In this document: piece after piece, positions 1 through 10,862 of the stretch
Layout: every line of letters begins with the position of its first letter
Position numbering within the stretch: position 1 is the first letter of the stretch
Assembly: GCA_003254905.1 (NCBI GenBank)
Contig: QANU01084266.1
Span: 62,001-126,000 of the forward strand
Reading direction: 5' to 3'
DNA: 64,000 nucleotides
DNA from: Nissolia schottii
Taxonomy: Eukaryota > Streptophyta > Magnoliopsida > Fabales > Fabaceae
Position numbers and translations under genes: made by a program
Notes under the pieces: generated by a model
Database searches by the model: none
What the model was told of the DNA's origin: nothing
What the model saw: the letters and a program-made list of their open reading frames with translations, nothing else

Positions 1-1533
1 ACTAGAAAGACTAGAAGAAGAGTTTTTTTACTAGAGACATGATCAGTGGCACCAGAATCAAGAAGCCAAGGACCTAATGAAGGAGACTAAGAGAGGCAAG
101 TAGTTGAATTACCAGTATGTGCAACAGAAGCAATGGAACCAAAGTTCTGACACTGCTCATACCATTTCACAAAAACATAGTAGCCAGCAGGGGATGATTT
201 CGACTGATCAGGAGGGTCCAAGACAGCAGTATCAACTACCTGAGCAACATTGACTGATTGTTGGGACTGAGCTCGTTATATAGTACGACAGTTTTCTATG
301 GTATGGCCCCAACAACCACAATGAGTACACTTTGGACGACCCCGTCCCATGTTGCCAATGTGAGAACAACCGCAACCGCAGTTACTACCATGGGAGACAA
401 AAGCAGAAGTATCAACCGGTGTTGGGGTAATAATAGGCTTAGTGGGGTGTTTTGCAGGTCCTCGAAGCAAAGCGGACCACACCATAGAAAGAGTAGGCAT
501 AGTAATCAACCTTTGATCTCAGGTAGCAGACTATTCAGGAGGCAAACCATATAAAGCCATAAGCATAAAGGTGTTGCGTTACTCCAATTCCTTCGTTGGA
601 ATATCGGCCAAAGGTTAAAGCTCATTGAAATTGTGGAGAGCACCGTGAATATTCTCCAAATATGCAGACATAAGGCCATCAAGTTGTTGGGGAGCAATGA
701 TCTTCATGTGATTTTGCCAAACCCCATACAAACGTTGGGTGTCATTGGTGTAAATGAACCTTGCTTGCTCCCAAACTAATTCACAAGTAACATGAGCTCG
801 AAAGATTTGCTTGATGGACAGATGAATGGTGGTTTTGATGATACTGCAAAGTTGGGCATCAATCCAAAACCATCGCGAACACCCCTCTGTATCAATATTT
901 TCTGCCTTACTAGAGAGGTGGTTGAAGTAGTCTTGACCAACAAGCCAAAGTTTGACATCGGAGGCCCAAGAGTCGTAATTGCGACCATCCAATTTTTTAG
1001 TTGAGAGAGGCAAATTGACATAGCTGGTAAAAGTTGGAGGCTGTCTTTGGCAGTACTTGAAGAGTCACTGGCAACCATGGGTTACACAACAGGGGTAAAA
1101 TTGGAAACAAAATATACTTGATAGAAAGAAGCGGTTGGATGAAAAAACTGAGGACAGATCCAAAGAGAGCATGAAGAGGCGAGTTCGGTGGTGCAAGCGG
1201 GGACAACGGACAAGCCAAGACTCACGACGGGAAGTGCAAGTGATGGGTGTTGCAGCAAACAGCAAGAGACGTACACAACTTCTGGAAAGTTAGGTCGCGG
1301 GACGAAGACAAGTCCGGGGGTGACGGCGATGGTCGGGGAAAAAATGGCTGGCAAAGGACAGGGGTGCTAACTGTGGAGGATGGTGGCTGCAGACTACCGG
1401 ATAAGGTGGCACGGCAATGAGGGATGTCGGAAACCGAGGAGGTAGCACGGTTACCAGGAAAAAAAAATTTCACAGGAGGACAGTGGGTCCTCTTGGCTAC
1501 AGGGATTTTTCTTTCTCTAGGCTCTAGATACCA
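1..1533 (-). mobile_element. Ty1/copia gag region (fossil)
   Basis: The minus strand encodes a copia-type Gag. The N-terminal signature (LDGRNYDSWASDVKLWL, near 985) and the following helical region match the UBN2-like Gag of plant copia elements. A CCHC zinc-knuckle-like stretch (CTHCGCWGHTIENC) lies near 290-330. A primer-binding site resembling the initiator-tRNA complement (TGGTATCTAGAGCC) lies at 1520-1533, directly next to the LTR at 1534-1717, which fixes the orientation. The rest of the element is off-window to the left. The reading frames are broken in several places, so I treat it as a fossil. Confidence 0.8.
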
Positions 1534-1717
1534 TGTTAAGAGAAAAGAGAAGAGAGAGACATGTGAATCCCGTGTGTTTCAACTACACAAGAGAGTCTAA
1601 TTTATATAGAGACTATGACCTAATTATAAATACATATATAATCATTCCCTAATTACCTAATTATAGATTCTAACATATCCCAATAATATCAATTACAGAT
1701 ATTTACATATTCTCACA
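1534..1717 (-). mobile_element. Copia 5' LTR
   Basis: Read on the minus strand, this 184-bp segment runs from TGTGAGAATATG to TCTCTTAACA (TG...CA) and abuts the primer-binding site of the gag region to its left. A short LTR of this size fits small copia elements. Sequence of a different, oppositely oriented copia element begins immediately to its right, so this element appears to have inserted into that one. Confidence 0.65.
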
Positions 1718-2939
1718 AAGAGATAGAAGGAAAAACTTGATGCAAAGGGTTATAAGCAAAAACAAGGAGTTGATTATGATGAGGTTTTTGCTCTTGTTTC
1801 TCATTTGGAGACAACAAAAGCTATTGTTATCACTTGCAGCACAAAACCATAGGAAGATCCATCAAATGTATGTAAAATCTGCCTTTATTGTTGAAGGTTA
1901 TGAAGATAAAGTGTTAAGCCTAAAAAGGTCCATATATGGATTAAAGCAAGCTCCAAGAACTTGGAATAATCGTCTTGATAACTATTTTCAAGAGAATGGT
2001 TTCACTATATGCATTCATGAATATGCCCTCTGTGAAAGAGGGAAATGAAGATTTGTTATTTGTTTGTGTTTATGTGGATGATCTTATATTCACATGAAAC
2101 AATCAAATCACGTTTGAAGAATTTAAGAAGTCTCATTACTTGGGAATTAAAGTAAAGCAAATGGAGGATTGGATTTTCATCTCACAAGAAGCTTATGCAA
2201 ACGAATTACTAAAGAAACTAAACATATTGGACTGCAATCCCATTCATACGCCAATCGAGTGTGAAGTTAAACTTTCAAAAGAGGAGAAAGGTATACAGAA
2301 AGTTGATCAAACATTATTCAGAAGTCTTGTAAGAAGTTCAAGGTATTTGACATGTACTAGACCTGACATTTTATTTTTAGTTGGAATAGTTAGCCGTATA
2401 TCGAGAATCCATCTGAAACACATACGAAGGTAGTCAAGAGAGTGCTTCATTATCTTAAAGGTACTCTTGAGTATGGTATGTTTTATTCAGCTTCAGATAA
2501 GTTCAAGCTGATGGGCTATTATGGAGATATTGACAATAGCAAGAGTACTACTTGACTTCTTTTCATTTTTGGAAATAATGCAATATCTTAGTGTTCAACG
2601 AAACAACCTATAGTCACTCTTTCAACTTGTGAAGCTAAGTATGTTGTTACCACTGCTTGTGCACGCCATGCAACTTGATTAAAGATACCCTTAAAAGAAC
2701 TTCACTTTGAGCAAATTGAAGCTACCAAGATTATGATAGACAACAAGCCAATCATTGCCCTAGCAAATAGCCCAATGTTTCATGACAGATGCAGGGCAGG
2801 CATATGGAGAGGTGTCATTTTATTCAACAATGCATTTAGAACATGCATGTTGAGGTTGAGCATGTGAAGTCACTTGATCAATTTGCTTCCATTTTCACAA
2901 AGCCTCTTGATACTTTTCAAATTTAAGAATGATGACTAG
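1718..2939 (+). mobile_element. Ty1/copia pol 3' part: RT and RNase H (fossil)
   Basis: Plus-strand reading shows copia reverse transcriptase landmarks: KIHQMYVKSAF, then SIYGLKQAPRTWNNRLD, a VYVDDL-type catalytic motif near 2070, and YLTCTRPDILF. RNase H landmarks follow near 2740-2850. It is a second copia element, oriented opposite to the one at 1-1717, and its 5' part is lost beyond the window. It is clearly broken in several places and old. Confidence 0.85.
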
Positions 2940-3180
2940 TGTTGGAAAGATAATAACCACGGAGTTTAAGTTATCTACGTTTAGTTTACGTTTGTGATGA
3001 GTTATAGCCACTCATTAATTCGAAGTACTAAATTTAGAGTTCATTTCCTTATTATATATAATAATGTAGTCAAGCTTGGTTTGTAAGATAAAAGCTTGAG
3101 AACCATAAATATAATTCTTGAGTTTGTGATTTTCTCTTCTATTTCCTCTTCTTTTGTGCGTTCGCCCATCGTGTTTGACA
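2940..3180 (+). mobile_element. Probable 3' LTR of the plus-strand copia element
   Basis: It starts TGTTGGAAAG just after the end of the RNase H region and could end in TGTTTGACA near 3180 (TG...CA). No second LTR is available for comparison, so the right boundary is a guess. Confidence 0.4.
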
Positions 3181-3451
3181 GGATGAAAGGTCCTCATATG
3201 CATTGGAAGACAGGAATAAGGTGGAGCACCAAGGGTATGGTTGGGTTCCTTTAAATGGGAGGGGGAAAACTTATCAATCTAGTTTAGTTAATATCTCACC
3301 CATACTGTTCAGAATCTCTACTTTCTCTTTTTTTTCACTACCTAAACCTTTAATTTCAACATTAAGTAAAACATGACCAAAACAGTATTAGCTGTTACTT
3401 CAAGTATTCAACATGCTTAAGAAAGCCTTAGGAAAGCCTAATTTTATATAC
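3181..3451. other. No gene recognised; residual intron sequence
   Basis: This AT-rich stretch lies between the copia fossil and exon 8 of the pseudouridine-glycosidase gene. On the minus strand it begins with a proper donor (GTATATAAA at 3451), so it is probably the start of intron 8. I see no further exon of the gene here. Confidence 0.5.
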
Positions 3452-6400
3452 CTTGCAGCCACTTGATTCTGTGAAAAATGCAGGAAACTCATTGGTTTTG
3501 TAAGCAGCAACGCAAACTCCCTGTGTTTCCTATTCAAGGGAAAATAAAAAAGAAAGGAAAACTAATATAAGCTACAATTGACAGGGCATTGTTGAACTAC
3601 TGTGATAATATTAACACACAACTAAATTGGTACCAGATATTCAAGGGTCCTAGGAATATCCAATATTGATTTTACACCAGCACAGATAACAGCTACAGGA
3701 GTTCTACCTAGCTCAGTGAGATCTGAAGATATGTCCATGGCTGCCCAAAGAAAAATGAAGACAATATTAAATCTTAGACTTATTTGTAGAAATCCCAATA
3801 ATAGAAAAAAACAAAAAGCATATTTAACTCTTAAAGTTTCTAGAGGGCACCAAAAAGTTATCTTTTCCATGATGCAACTCACTCAACTGTTCCATTAAAG
3901 AGTAGTTTTGCAGATTATATTTACAGAAGCATTCTGTTACATACCCAGCGGGAACCAAATCAGAATCAGGGGATGATAAAAAAGTAAGGAAAATATGTCC
4001 TTTCCCCTTTCATTATTCCAGAAATTATAAAAAGGGAAAGAGCAATAAAGAATCAATAAGAGCTGATTAACAAACAGCTCGGGATTGGAGTGATAAGGGG
4101 GAGAATAAATTAGAAGAGCATAAAAGGGGAAATAAATCAGAATTACGAGAAATAAGGGGGAGAATAAATCAGCCAGAAAATAAATAAGGAAATAAAAGAA
4201 TTGAGGGAGGGGATCACGAATAGCAAATCATTCTGTCCTGGAGAGTATATGGGCAGAACGGCTAGCACAGGACAGGGGACGGAACCAGAACCTTGAGGAA
4301 TAGAGGGCCAAGGGAACCTGAATCCCAGACCAGACCTTGTGTACGTGTTCTTTCTGTTCTTGTTTATTTCCGCACGGTTCTGCACCTGACTCCCCACTGG
4401 AGTTCAGTTTTTATATTAAAACACAGAGAATATTACAGTAATTTATTTATCTTGGTACCAGTTGTAACAACTGGTATCAGAGCAACGATTCTGGGAGTCT
4501 GTGAATGGTGTCTACGCGCTCCGCAATGGAAGCCAGGGTAGAAGCCATAGAGAAGAGGATAGAAGAGATGAACAACACCCAGACCCAGGCATGGGAGAAT
4601 TTGTCCGCCAACCTGTTAAGGCAGATGAGAGAGATGATGCAGCAACAGCAGCGAGGCAGCAACGAGGATGAGGCGCCCCAAGGAGAAGGAGAAGCGTCAC
4701 GAGGCAGAGAGGAAAGAAATGCTAATGGCCATGACGCTAGACGATTTGAAGCCANAACTGAACCTTTTACCACTATGTGGGGTCAGCCACATGGATCAAG
4801 CAACACCATAGTGTCCTATCAAAGACCATGCTTTCATGCAGATCATTAACCTCTAAATCTTTTATAATAGTTTCCTCTATAGTTTTTCTAAGTCTCCTCC
4901 TACCTCTAACTAATGAGTTATCCACCATATGATCTACTCTCCTTATTGGGATTTCTACCAGTTTTATCCTCACATGTCCAAAGCACCTAATACGGAATTG
5001 TACCATCTTTTCTACTATAGGTGCTACCCCAACCTTCTCCCTAATGCAATCGTTCTTAATCCCATCTTGTTTAGTGTGTCCCTCATCCGACACAACATCC
5101 TCATTTCTGTAACATTAAGTTTATTCTCTTGTTGGCTTTTTACTGCCCAACACTCAGTCTCGTATAACATTGTTGGTCTTATAGTTGTGCGGTAAAATTT
5201 TCCCTTAAGCTAGAGTGACACTTTTCTATCAACCGAACTCCCGAGGCACTCCTCCATTTAATCTACTCAACTTGGATCCTATGATTAACATCAATCTCTA
5301 TCTCTCCATCATTTTGGACAATGGAGTCAAGGTACTTGAACCATGTGACGTGTGGTATAAGATCGTCTCCAATTTTCACCTCTACATTTGGACTTATACA
5401 CCTCTTACTAAACCTGCATTCCATATATTCAGTCTTACTTGTGTTTATACAAAGATTGTGTGTTTCCCGCGCTTGTCTCCATAGTTCTAACTTTCCATTT
5501 AACTCTTCTCTCGACTCTCCCACTAGAACGCCTTTATCTACCATAAAAGATCTTAAAAGTTTATTGAAGGACCAAATGTGATTATTGCTTCTTAGGTGTG
5601 GTTATCTGAATGTTAAGGTGTAAGTTACAACAAATTAACTGTAACTCAACAATATAACCAACTTCACTGTGGGTATTGTTGGTCTTAAAGTAAAAGGATT
5701 TAAGGTTGTGTGAACGGCCAACTTGGTCCTAGGCTCCTTTTTCATTGTCTAACTTACAAATTGCAGGTCTTTCATGGACCATCCAAATCAACAATAATAT
5801 GTAAAACAGGGACAAGTGGATTCATTTGGTCCCAAAATTTAGATCAGGACATGTTGCATGTTATAAGATTCATAAGCATCCATCATTAACATTGGTTCTT
5901 TCTATCATTAAAATATGGGAGATTAACCTACTATATTCCCCATGTCTATGCACTCCCCCAATGCCGCCAGTCACAAAAACAGGAATCTGAACCTGCACAA
6001 ATGTAAGGTGAAACTAATATGGCTTAGTCCAAGGACAGAGCATGAAACAGATAACCTAAAGAAAATATGGATGAAGTTAGAAGATCACCATAGAAGCCAA
6101 AAGCATTGTTGCAGAAACAGTAGTAGCACCATTTCCACCACTAGCCACCTGAAAATTGCATATGTTAGTATGTAAAATCATAATGAAAACTGAAAAACAA
6201 TGAAGGATTACTGTGGATGCAGGTGAGAGCAACTGCGACCGGGGCATAAGCAAATAAACTACTAATCTTAATTGTACTATGAACAAGAAGCACATCTTTC
6301 CGCATTTTGGGTTAGAAGATTGATAGATGGGTGGGATGGGGGATATCTTTTATTTTGAAGGAATTGTTGCAAGCTATAAGCCATTTTTGCTATGGTAGGT

Positions 6401-7845
6401 TTTCAACTTTCTCTTTGAGGTTGCTGCATACATTCATGTAGACATATGCATATATATATATATACACACACACACATGTATATGGATGGGAGCATGTGTT
6501 TTTTCGTGTATATAACAGCAATTGAAACAAAGTTAGCCACAAAAGAAAATATCAACAAGAATATGGTGTGTACGGATGCCAAAAGTACTCACGACATGTG
6601 CAATGTCCCTTCGAGCTGTTTTCTGAGCTCTGGCTCCCAGAATAGCTAGCCTTTCAAGTTCTTCCATACTAAGGCCTATCCACATTGAACAAGTAAGCAA
6701 AAGCAAAGTTGTCCAACACAAGCAACATGCTACATTGCAGCAACAGAGTTGAAATGGGATGACAAACTCCTTATCCCTTCAACTTTGTGGACACATGAAA
6801 TACATAAAGGCAGATAAAGGGGTTGTTTTTCTAAAGAAAAAAGTATGGTTTCTTTTTTCAGTCATTTTGGATAATCATGCCAACAATCCATTTCAAATCC
6901 AAAATCAATATGTAGGAACGAAGAGAAGAATCAAAACAGCAAAAGAATATCATTTATCAACGTCAAACTTGATTCACAAAACAACATGAATAGGAAATCC
7001 ACAAGTAGTTAAGAGCAAACACTCCACCATGCTTCCGATACCAGATCACTTGTGCATCCAAGTGAAGGGTTTATATGGAATTGTAATTGAATGCACTGAC
7101 TAGAAAAACCCAATAATAAATACCTACGCAAGGCATGCCATCTAATATTGCAATAGTCGCAGGAACTGCACCGTTCTCTCTCACAATAGCTTCCACCTCT
7201 TTTGCTGTTTCCAAATTTTGAGGATATGGCATCCCTACAAACAAGAGCACATTTCCAAATACTTAATTAATGGGTTTTTGAAAGGGAAAATATGTAGTAG
7301 AAAAATCCCCAAATTTGTCCCTAAGAAGTCAAAATGTCAATTGTATTAGTCCTTTTTATTACCAACATTATTAATTCTAAGTGATTATGATGGGATTTTC
7401 ATTTCTTAGGACTAACGTCACCCACACACTCTTTAGTCAGTGAAGATTATATTACTCTACAAAATATTAGAAGAATAGGATATATAGAAAACCATGTGAA
7501 ATAATTGTGGACTCCAGAGCCACAACAGCACGCCCCTGTGATAACGCTTCAGAAACCTCCAAAGCTACCTTCACCTTGATTGACCCTCCAATTGCAGCGG
7601 CTCCCGCAGCCTATATCAAACCCATTTATGTTACCACTTTCCTGATGAATCCATCATATTTCACTCCACAAGGAGCCAAAGATGAATAAAGGGTTTAGCA
7701 GGGTGCAACATCACCACAAGTGAGAAAAGGGCATACACGGCGGTGCAACAAACCAATCCATATTGCTTACCTTATTGCTTGTGTCTGCTGAAAAATTCAA
7801 GTGCCGCTGAATATTGCTTAGCCGCGAGGCTGCAGAAGATGCCAT
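3452..7845 (-). CDS. PUMY: Pseudouridine-5'-phosphate glycosidase, 3'-incomplete
   Basis: Eight exons with GT-AG borders can be read on the minus strand: 7771-7845, 7493-7610, 7124-7234, 6593-6675, 6089-6148, 5932-5992, 3634-3740 and 3452-3529. They join in one frame for 231 codons (693 nt). Recognisable family blocks are [12 protein letters not shown] (exon 2), [15 protein letters not shown] (exon 3), [12 protein letters not shown] (exon 4), [14 protein letters not shown] (exon 6), [14 protein letters not shown] (exon 7) and [10 protein letters not shown] (exon 8). The family cleaves pseudouridine 5'-phosphate to uracil and ribose 5-phosphate; conserved Glu (ALEST), Lys (QKT) and Asp (MDISSD) candidates are present. 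RLSNIQRHL at residues 8-16 fits a PTS2 peroxisomal signal (RLx5HL). About 100 C-terminal residues are missing, including the region that holds a conserved active-site Asn. Intron 6 carries an LTR element and a LINE. Exons 1-3 are duplicated upstream. It may be non-functional, or its 3' exons may lie beyond the copia insertion to the left. Confidence 0.9.
3935..4754 (+). mobile_element. LTR retrotransposon 5' end: LTR, PBS and gag start (fossil)
   Basis: The LTR is 3935-4469 (535 bp) with matching inverted ends TGTTAC...GTAACA. A primer-binding site TGGTATCAGAGC follows at 4472. A gag-like N-terminus ([19 protein letters not shown]) starts at 4505 and is followed by an acidic, Gln-rich stretch of the Ty3/gypsy Gag type. 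The sequence breaks off at the single N (4755), after which unrelated LINE sequence begins. It sits inside intron 6 of the glycosidase gene. Confidence 0.75.
4756..5545 (-). mobile_element. Truncated LINE (3' part of ORF2)
   Basis: Minus-strand translation shows the C-terminal half of a plant LINE reverse transcriptase. The order is [42 protein letters not shown], then [26 protein letters not shown] and the terminal DRTLW...LIHVADPT. The aspartate pair expected just before VLVGESREE is not preserved (VDKG). The element is 5'-truncated, as usual for LINE copies, and at least one frame break separates the two readable blocks near 5100-5260. It is a dead copy in intron 6 of the glycosidase gene. 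Confidence 0.85.
5546..5931. other. Intron sequence without recognised feature
   Basis: AT-rich intron 6 remainder between the LINE and exon 6. No ORF, RNA gene or repeat family was recognised. Confidence 0.5.
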
Positions 7846-7953
7846 AACCACCTGTATACTTCAGAGCTTTTGGGCCCCTTGGTTGATATTAGAAAGATAG
7901 TAAATACTTGTTTCGGTTAATGGAACAAGTAATTGTTTTGGGCCCCAACACAA
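6731..7953 (-). repeat. Tandem duplication unit 1 (1223 bp) with exons 1-3
   Basis: This unit starts at TACATTGCAGCAACAG and includes part of intron 3, exons 3, 2 and 1, and about 108 bp upstream of the ATG. The next unit follows head-to-tail with an offset of exactly 1223 bp and only scattered differences, so the duplication is recent. The left junction lies inside intron 3, and unit 1 is the copy continuous with exon 4. Confidence 0.95.
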
Positions 7954-9174
7954 TACATTGCAGCAACAGATTTGAAATGGGATGACAAACTCCTTATCCC
8001 TTCAACTTTGTGGACACATGAAATACATAAAGGCTGATAAAGGGGTTGCTTTTGTAAAGAAAAAAATATGGTTTCTTTTTTCAGTCATTTTGGACAATCG
8101 TGCTAACAATCCATTTCAAATCCAAAATCAATATGTAGGAACAAAGAGAAGAATCAAAACAGCAAAAGAATATCATTTATCAACGTCAAACTTGATTCAC
8201 AAAACAACATGAATAGGAAATCCACAAGTAGTTAAGAGCAAACACTCCACCATGCTTCCGATACCAGATCACTTGTGCATCCAAGTGAAGGGTTTATATG
8301 GAATTGTAATTGAATGCACTGACTAGAAAAACCCAATAATAAATACCTACGCAAGGCATGCCATCTAATATTGCAATAGTCGCAGGAACTGCACCGTTCT
8401 CTCTCACAATAGCTTCCACCTCTTTCGCTGTTTCCAAATTTTGAGGATATGGCATCCCTACAAACAAGAGCACATTTCCAAATACTTAGTTAATGGGTTT
8501 TTGAAAGGGAAAATATGTAGTAGAAAAATCCCCAAATTTGTCCCTAAGAAGTCAAAATGTCAATTGTATTAGTCCTTTTTATTACCAACATTATTAATTC
8601 TAAGTGATTATGATGGGATTTTCATTTCTTAGGACTAACATGACCCACACACTCTTTAGTCAGTGAAGATTATATTGCTCTACAAAATATTAGAAGAATA
8701 GGATATATAGAAAACCATGTGAAATAATTGTGGACTCCAGAGCCACAACAGCACGCCCCTGTGATAACGCTTCAGAAACCTCCAAAGCTACCTTCACCTT
8801 GATTGACCCTCCAATTGCATCGGCTCCCGCAGCCTATATCAAACCCATTTATGTTACCACTTTCCTGATGAATCCATCATATTTCACTCCACAAGGAGCC
8901 AATGATGAATAGAGTTTAGAAGGGTGCAACATCATCACAAGTGAGAAAAGGGCATACACGGTGGTGCAACAAACCAATCCATATTGCTTACCTTATTGCT
9001 TGTGTCTGCTGAAAAATCCAAGTGCCGCTGAATATTGCTTAGCCGCGAGGCTGCAGAAGATGCCATAACCACCTGTATACGTACGAGCTTTTGGGCCCCT
9101 TGGTTGATATTAGAAAGACAGTAAATACTGGTTTCGGTTAATGGAACAAGTAATTGTTTTGGGCCCCAACATGA
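7954..9174 (-). repeat. Tandem duplication unit 2 (1221 bp) with exons 1-3
   Basis: Second head-to-tail copy with the same start sequence. It carries its own exons 1-3 at 8992-9066, 8716-8833 and 8347-8457, all with intact splice borders. In its intron-3 part it resembles unit 3 more closely than unit 1. Confidence 0.95.
8347..9066 (-). pseudogene. Duplicated exons 1-3 of the pseudouridine glycosidase
   Basis: Exon 1 (8992-9066), exon 2 (8716-8833) and exon 3 (8347-8457) repeat the ATG, the PTS2-like RLSNIQRHL and the blocks through [15 protein letters not shown]. There are two apparent amino-acid differences from unit 1: N to D after RHL, and A to D near the start of exon 2. The exon 3 donor is intact, so a transcript starting here could skip unit 1 and splice to exon 4 in frame. 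Splicing into exon 2 of unit 1 would break the frame (phase 1 into phase 0). It is either the real 5' end of the gene or a redundant copy; the sequence alone cannot say. Confidence 0.85.
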
Positions 9175-9447
9175 TACATTGCAGCAACAGAGTTGAAATG
9201 GGATGACAAACTCCTTATCCCTTCAACTTTGTGGACACATGAAATACATAAAGGCAGATAAAGGGGTTGCTTTTGTAAAGAAAAAAATATGGTTTCTTTT
9301 TTCAGTCATTTTGGATAGTCATGCCAACAATCCATTTCAAATCCAAAATCAATATGTAGGAACAAAGAGAAGAATCAAAACAGCAAAAGAATATCATTTA
9401 TCAACGTCAAACTTGATTCACAAAACAACATGAATAGGAAATCCACA
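9175..9447 (-). repeat. Partial third duplication unit (intron 3 only)
   Basis: About 273 bp of intron-3 sequence starts with the same TACATTGCAGCAACAG. Homology stops abruptly after GGAAATCCACA at about 9447, where unrelated sequence begins. No promoter sequence beyond 108 bp upstream of exon 1 survives in any of the units. Confidence 0.9.
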
Positions 9448-9448
9448 C

Positions 9449-9610
9449 GTAGGGGTGTTCATGGGCCGAGTTGGCCTTTACCCGAACCAGGACTTATATT
9501 TAGACCGGGCCAATTTTGAGGACCCAAACCCAACCCTAAACCCGATCATCTTTGGGCCGAATTAAAATCCGGGTTTGGACCGGGCCAAAAAGTGCCAAAA
9601 AGAGGGAAGG
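9449..9610. mobile_element. Possible hAT-like MITE end
   Basis: The sequence begins TAGGGGTGTTCATGGGCC and continues with alternating GGGCC/CCCGAACC-type words. This resembles abundant plant non-autonomous hAT ends (AGGGGTGTTCA). I could not find the opposite end or a target duplication. Confidence 0.3.
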
Positions 9611-10269
9611 TTCCTTTGGACCAAACTGGTACCTTAGTTGTTATCAATACAGCAATTCCGTACCACAAAAAAGGATACTTCATTTTTGCTTCCTCGTCAG
9701 GATCTGAGATCATATAATAAACTGTTCTTTAGCCTTACCATACTATATAAACCCATTGAAGCACTCTACTAGCCTACACCATAGATAGTACCACCTTCCT
9801 AGCCTGTTAGCCTATACACAACTCAAAGCCTGATTTTCTTGCAAAGTGAAATTAATTAAGTTAAATAACCCTTTTAATTTCTTCCCACACTACTTCAAGA
9901 TTATGGCACCCCTGGATTTTGGTGCTATTCTAGTAACATAACAAAGGAGTAGGCTTACTAAGGGGGAAGATGTTGCGGCTACGGAAGCCGTGCAACTCAG
10001 TGACGGAGACGTTGAACTCTCACAGCGACGACGAGCGCAACGACAAAGAGCGCAACAACGACGAGTGCAGCGATGGTGCGAGCGCAACGACAAGGGTGCA
10101 GTGATGACGATAGAGCAGGGACGAGGCAGGCGCGGCGACGGCAAGCTCAGCAAAGTCGGGCGCGCCGACGGTCGTGAGAGACTGTGAGGTGAGGGCGAGA
10201 GAGATGAGTCCGTGAGAGAGAGAACTGAGAAGAACAGAGAGCTGAGCCTTTTTCACAAACACCCGTCTC
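9611..10269. other. Unassigned sequence with a GC-rich block
   Basis: The first part (9611-9950) is ordinary AT-rich DNA with a TATA-like ACTATATAAACC near 9742. Then 9960-10210 is GC-rich with repeated GACGA/GCGAC words. Open frames exist in both directions here but are low-complexity (Arg/Ser/Cys-rich), and I do not call a gene. The L1 LTR begins to be recognisable after about 10270. Confidence 0.4.
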
Positions 10270-10619
10270 GTTCCGACACATTTAGGTTTTGTGCTGAAGC
10301 CTCAGAAAAATCACTGGAGCACGTCATCCTGAAGAGGAAATCCTCCCCTTTAAGACTACCGATTCGGAATCTCCATAGGATGTGGGTAATCTTAAGCCCA
10401 TTGTCCATATGGTTTAATTTTTAACTGTATATGTGTATATCTGTGTATCTGACTGTAGAACTGTTACGTAGTATTTTGGGAGATATAGGGTAAAAAGGGT
10501 TTTGAGAAATATTGAGAAATGAAACGCAAAACTATACTTATTGAAATCCTAGAAATAGTGGAAATTGAGAACTGAAGTAATAGTGGAAATTGAGAACTGG
10601 AGTCTCGGGGAGGCAATTT

Positions 10620-10862
10620 TTTCAGCCTTCATTCGAATACACAAGGTTTTCAGTCGAATGAAAGCCAAAATGAGCTTTCCTTCGAATGAATTCCCCTGCA
10701 GTCGAATGAAAGCAAATTTCCGGAATTCAATCGAATGAATCCCCAAGTATTCGAATGAAAGAATGCAGAGGGATTCAGTCGAATGAAAACCCATTTCAAT
10801 CGAATGAAAGAACTTCGAGGGATTTCATTCGAATGCCCTTACAAGTATTCGAATGAAACCTG
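10620..10862. repeat. Palindrome array of L1 (TTCGAATGA type)
   Basis: At least ten copies of a TTCGAATGAA or GTCGAATGAAAG word, alternating with about 10-15 bp of changing sequence. It occupies the same position within the LTR as the arrays of the other family members. Confidence 0.85.

Noticed and set aside
9990-10262. Arg/Ser-rich frames on both strands
   Set aside because: Open because of base composition; overlapping frames on both strands with no recognisable domain.
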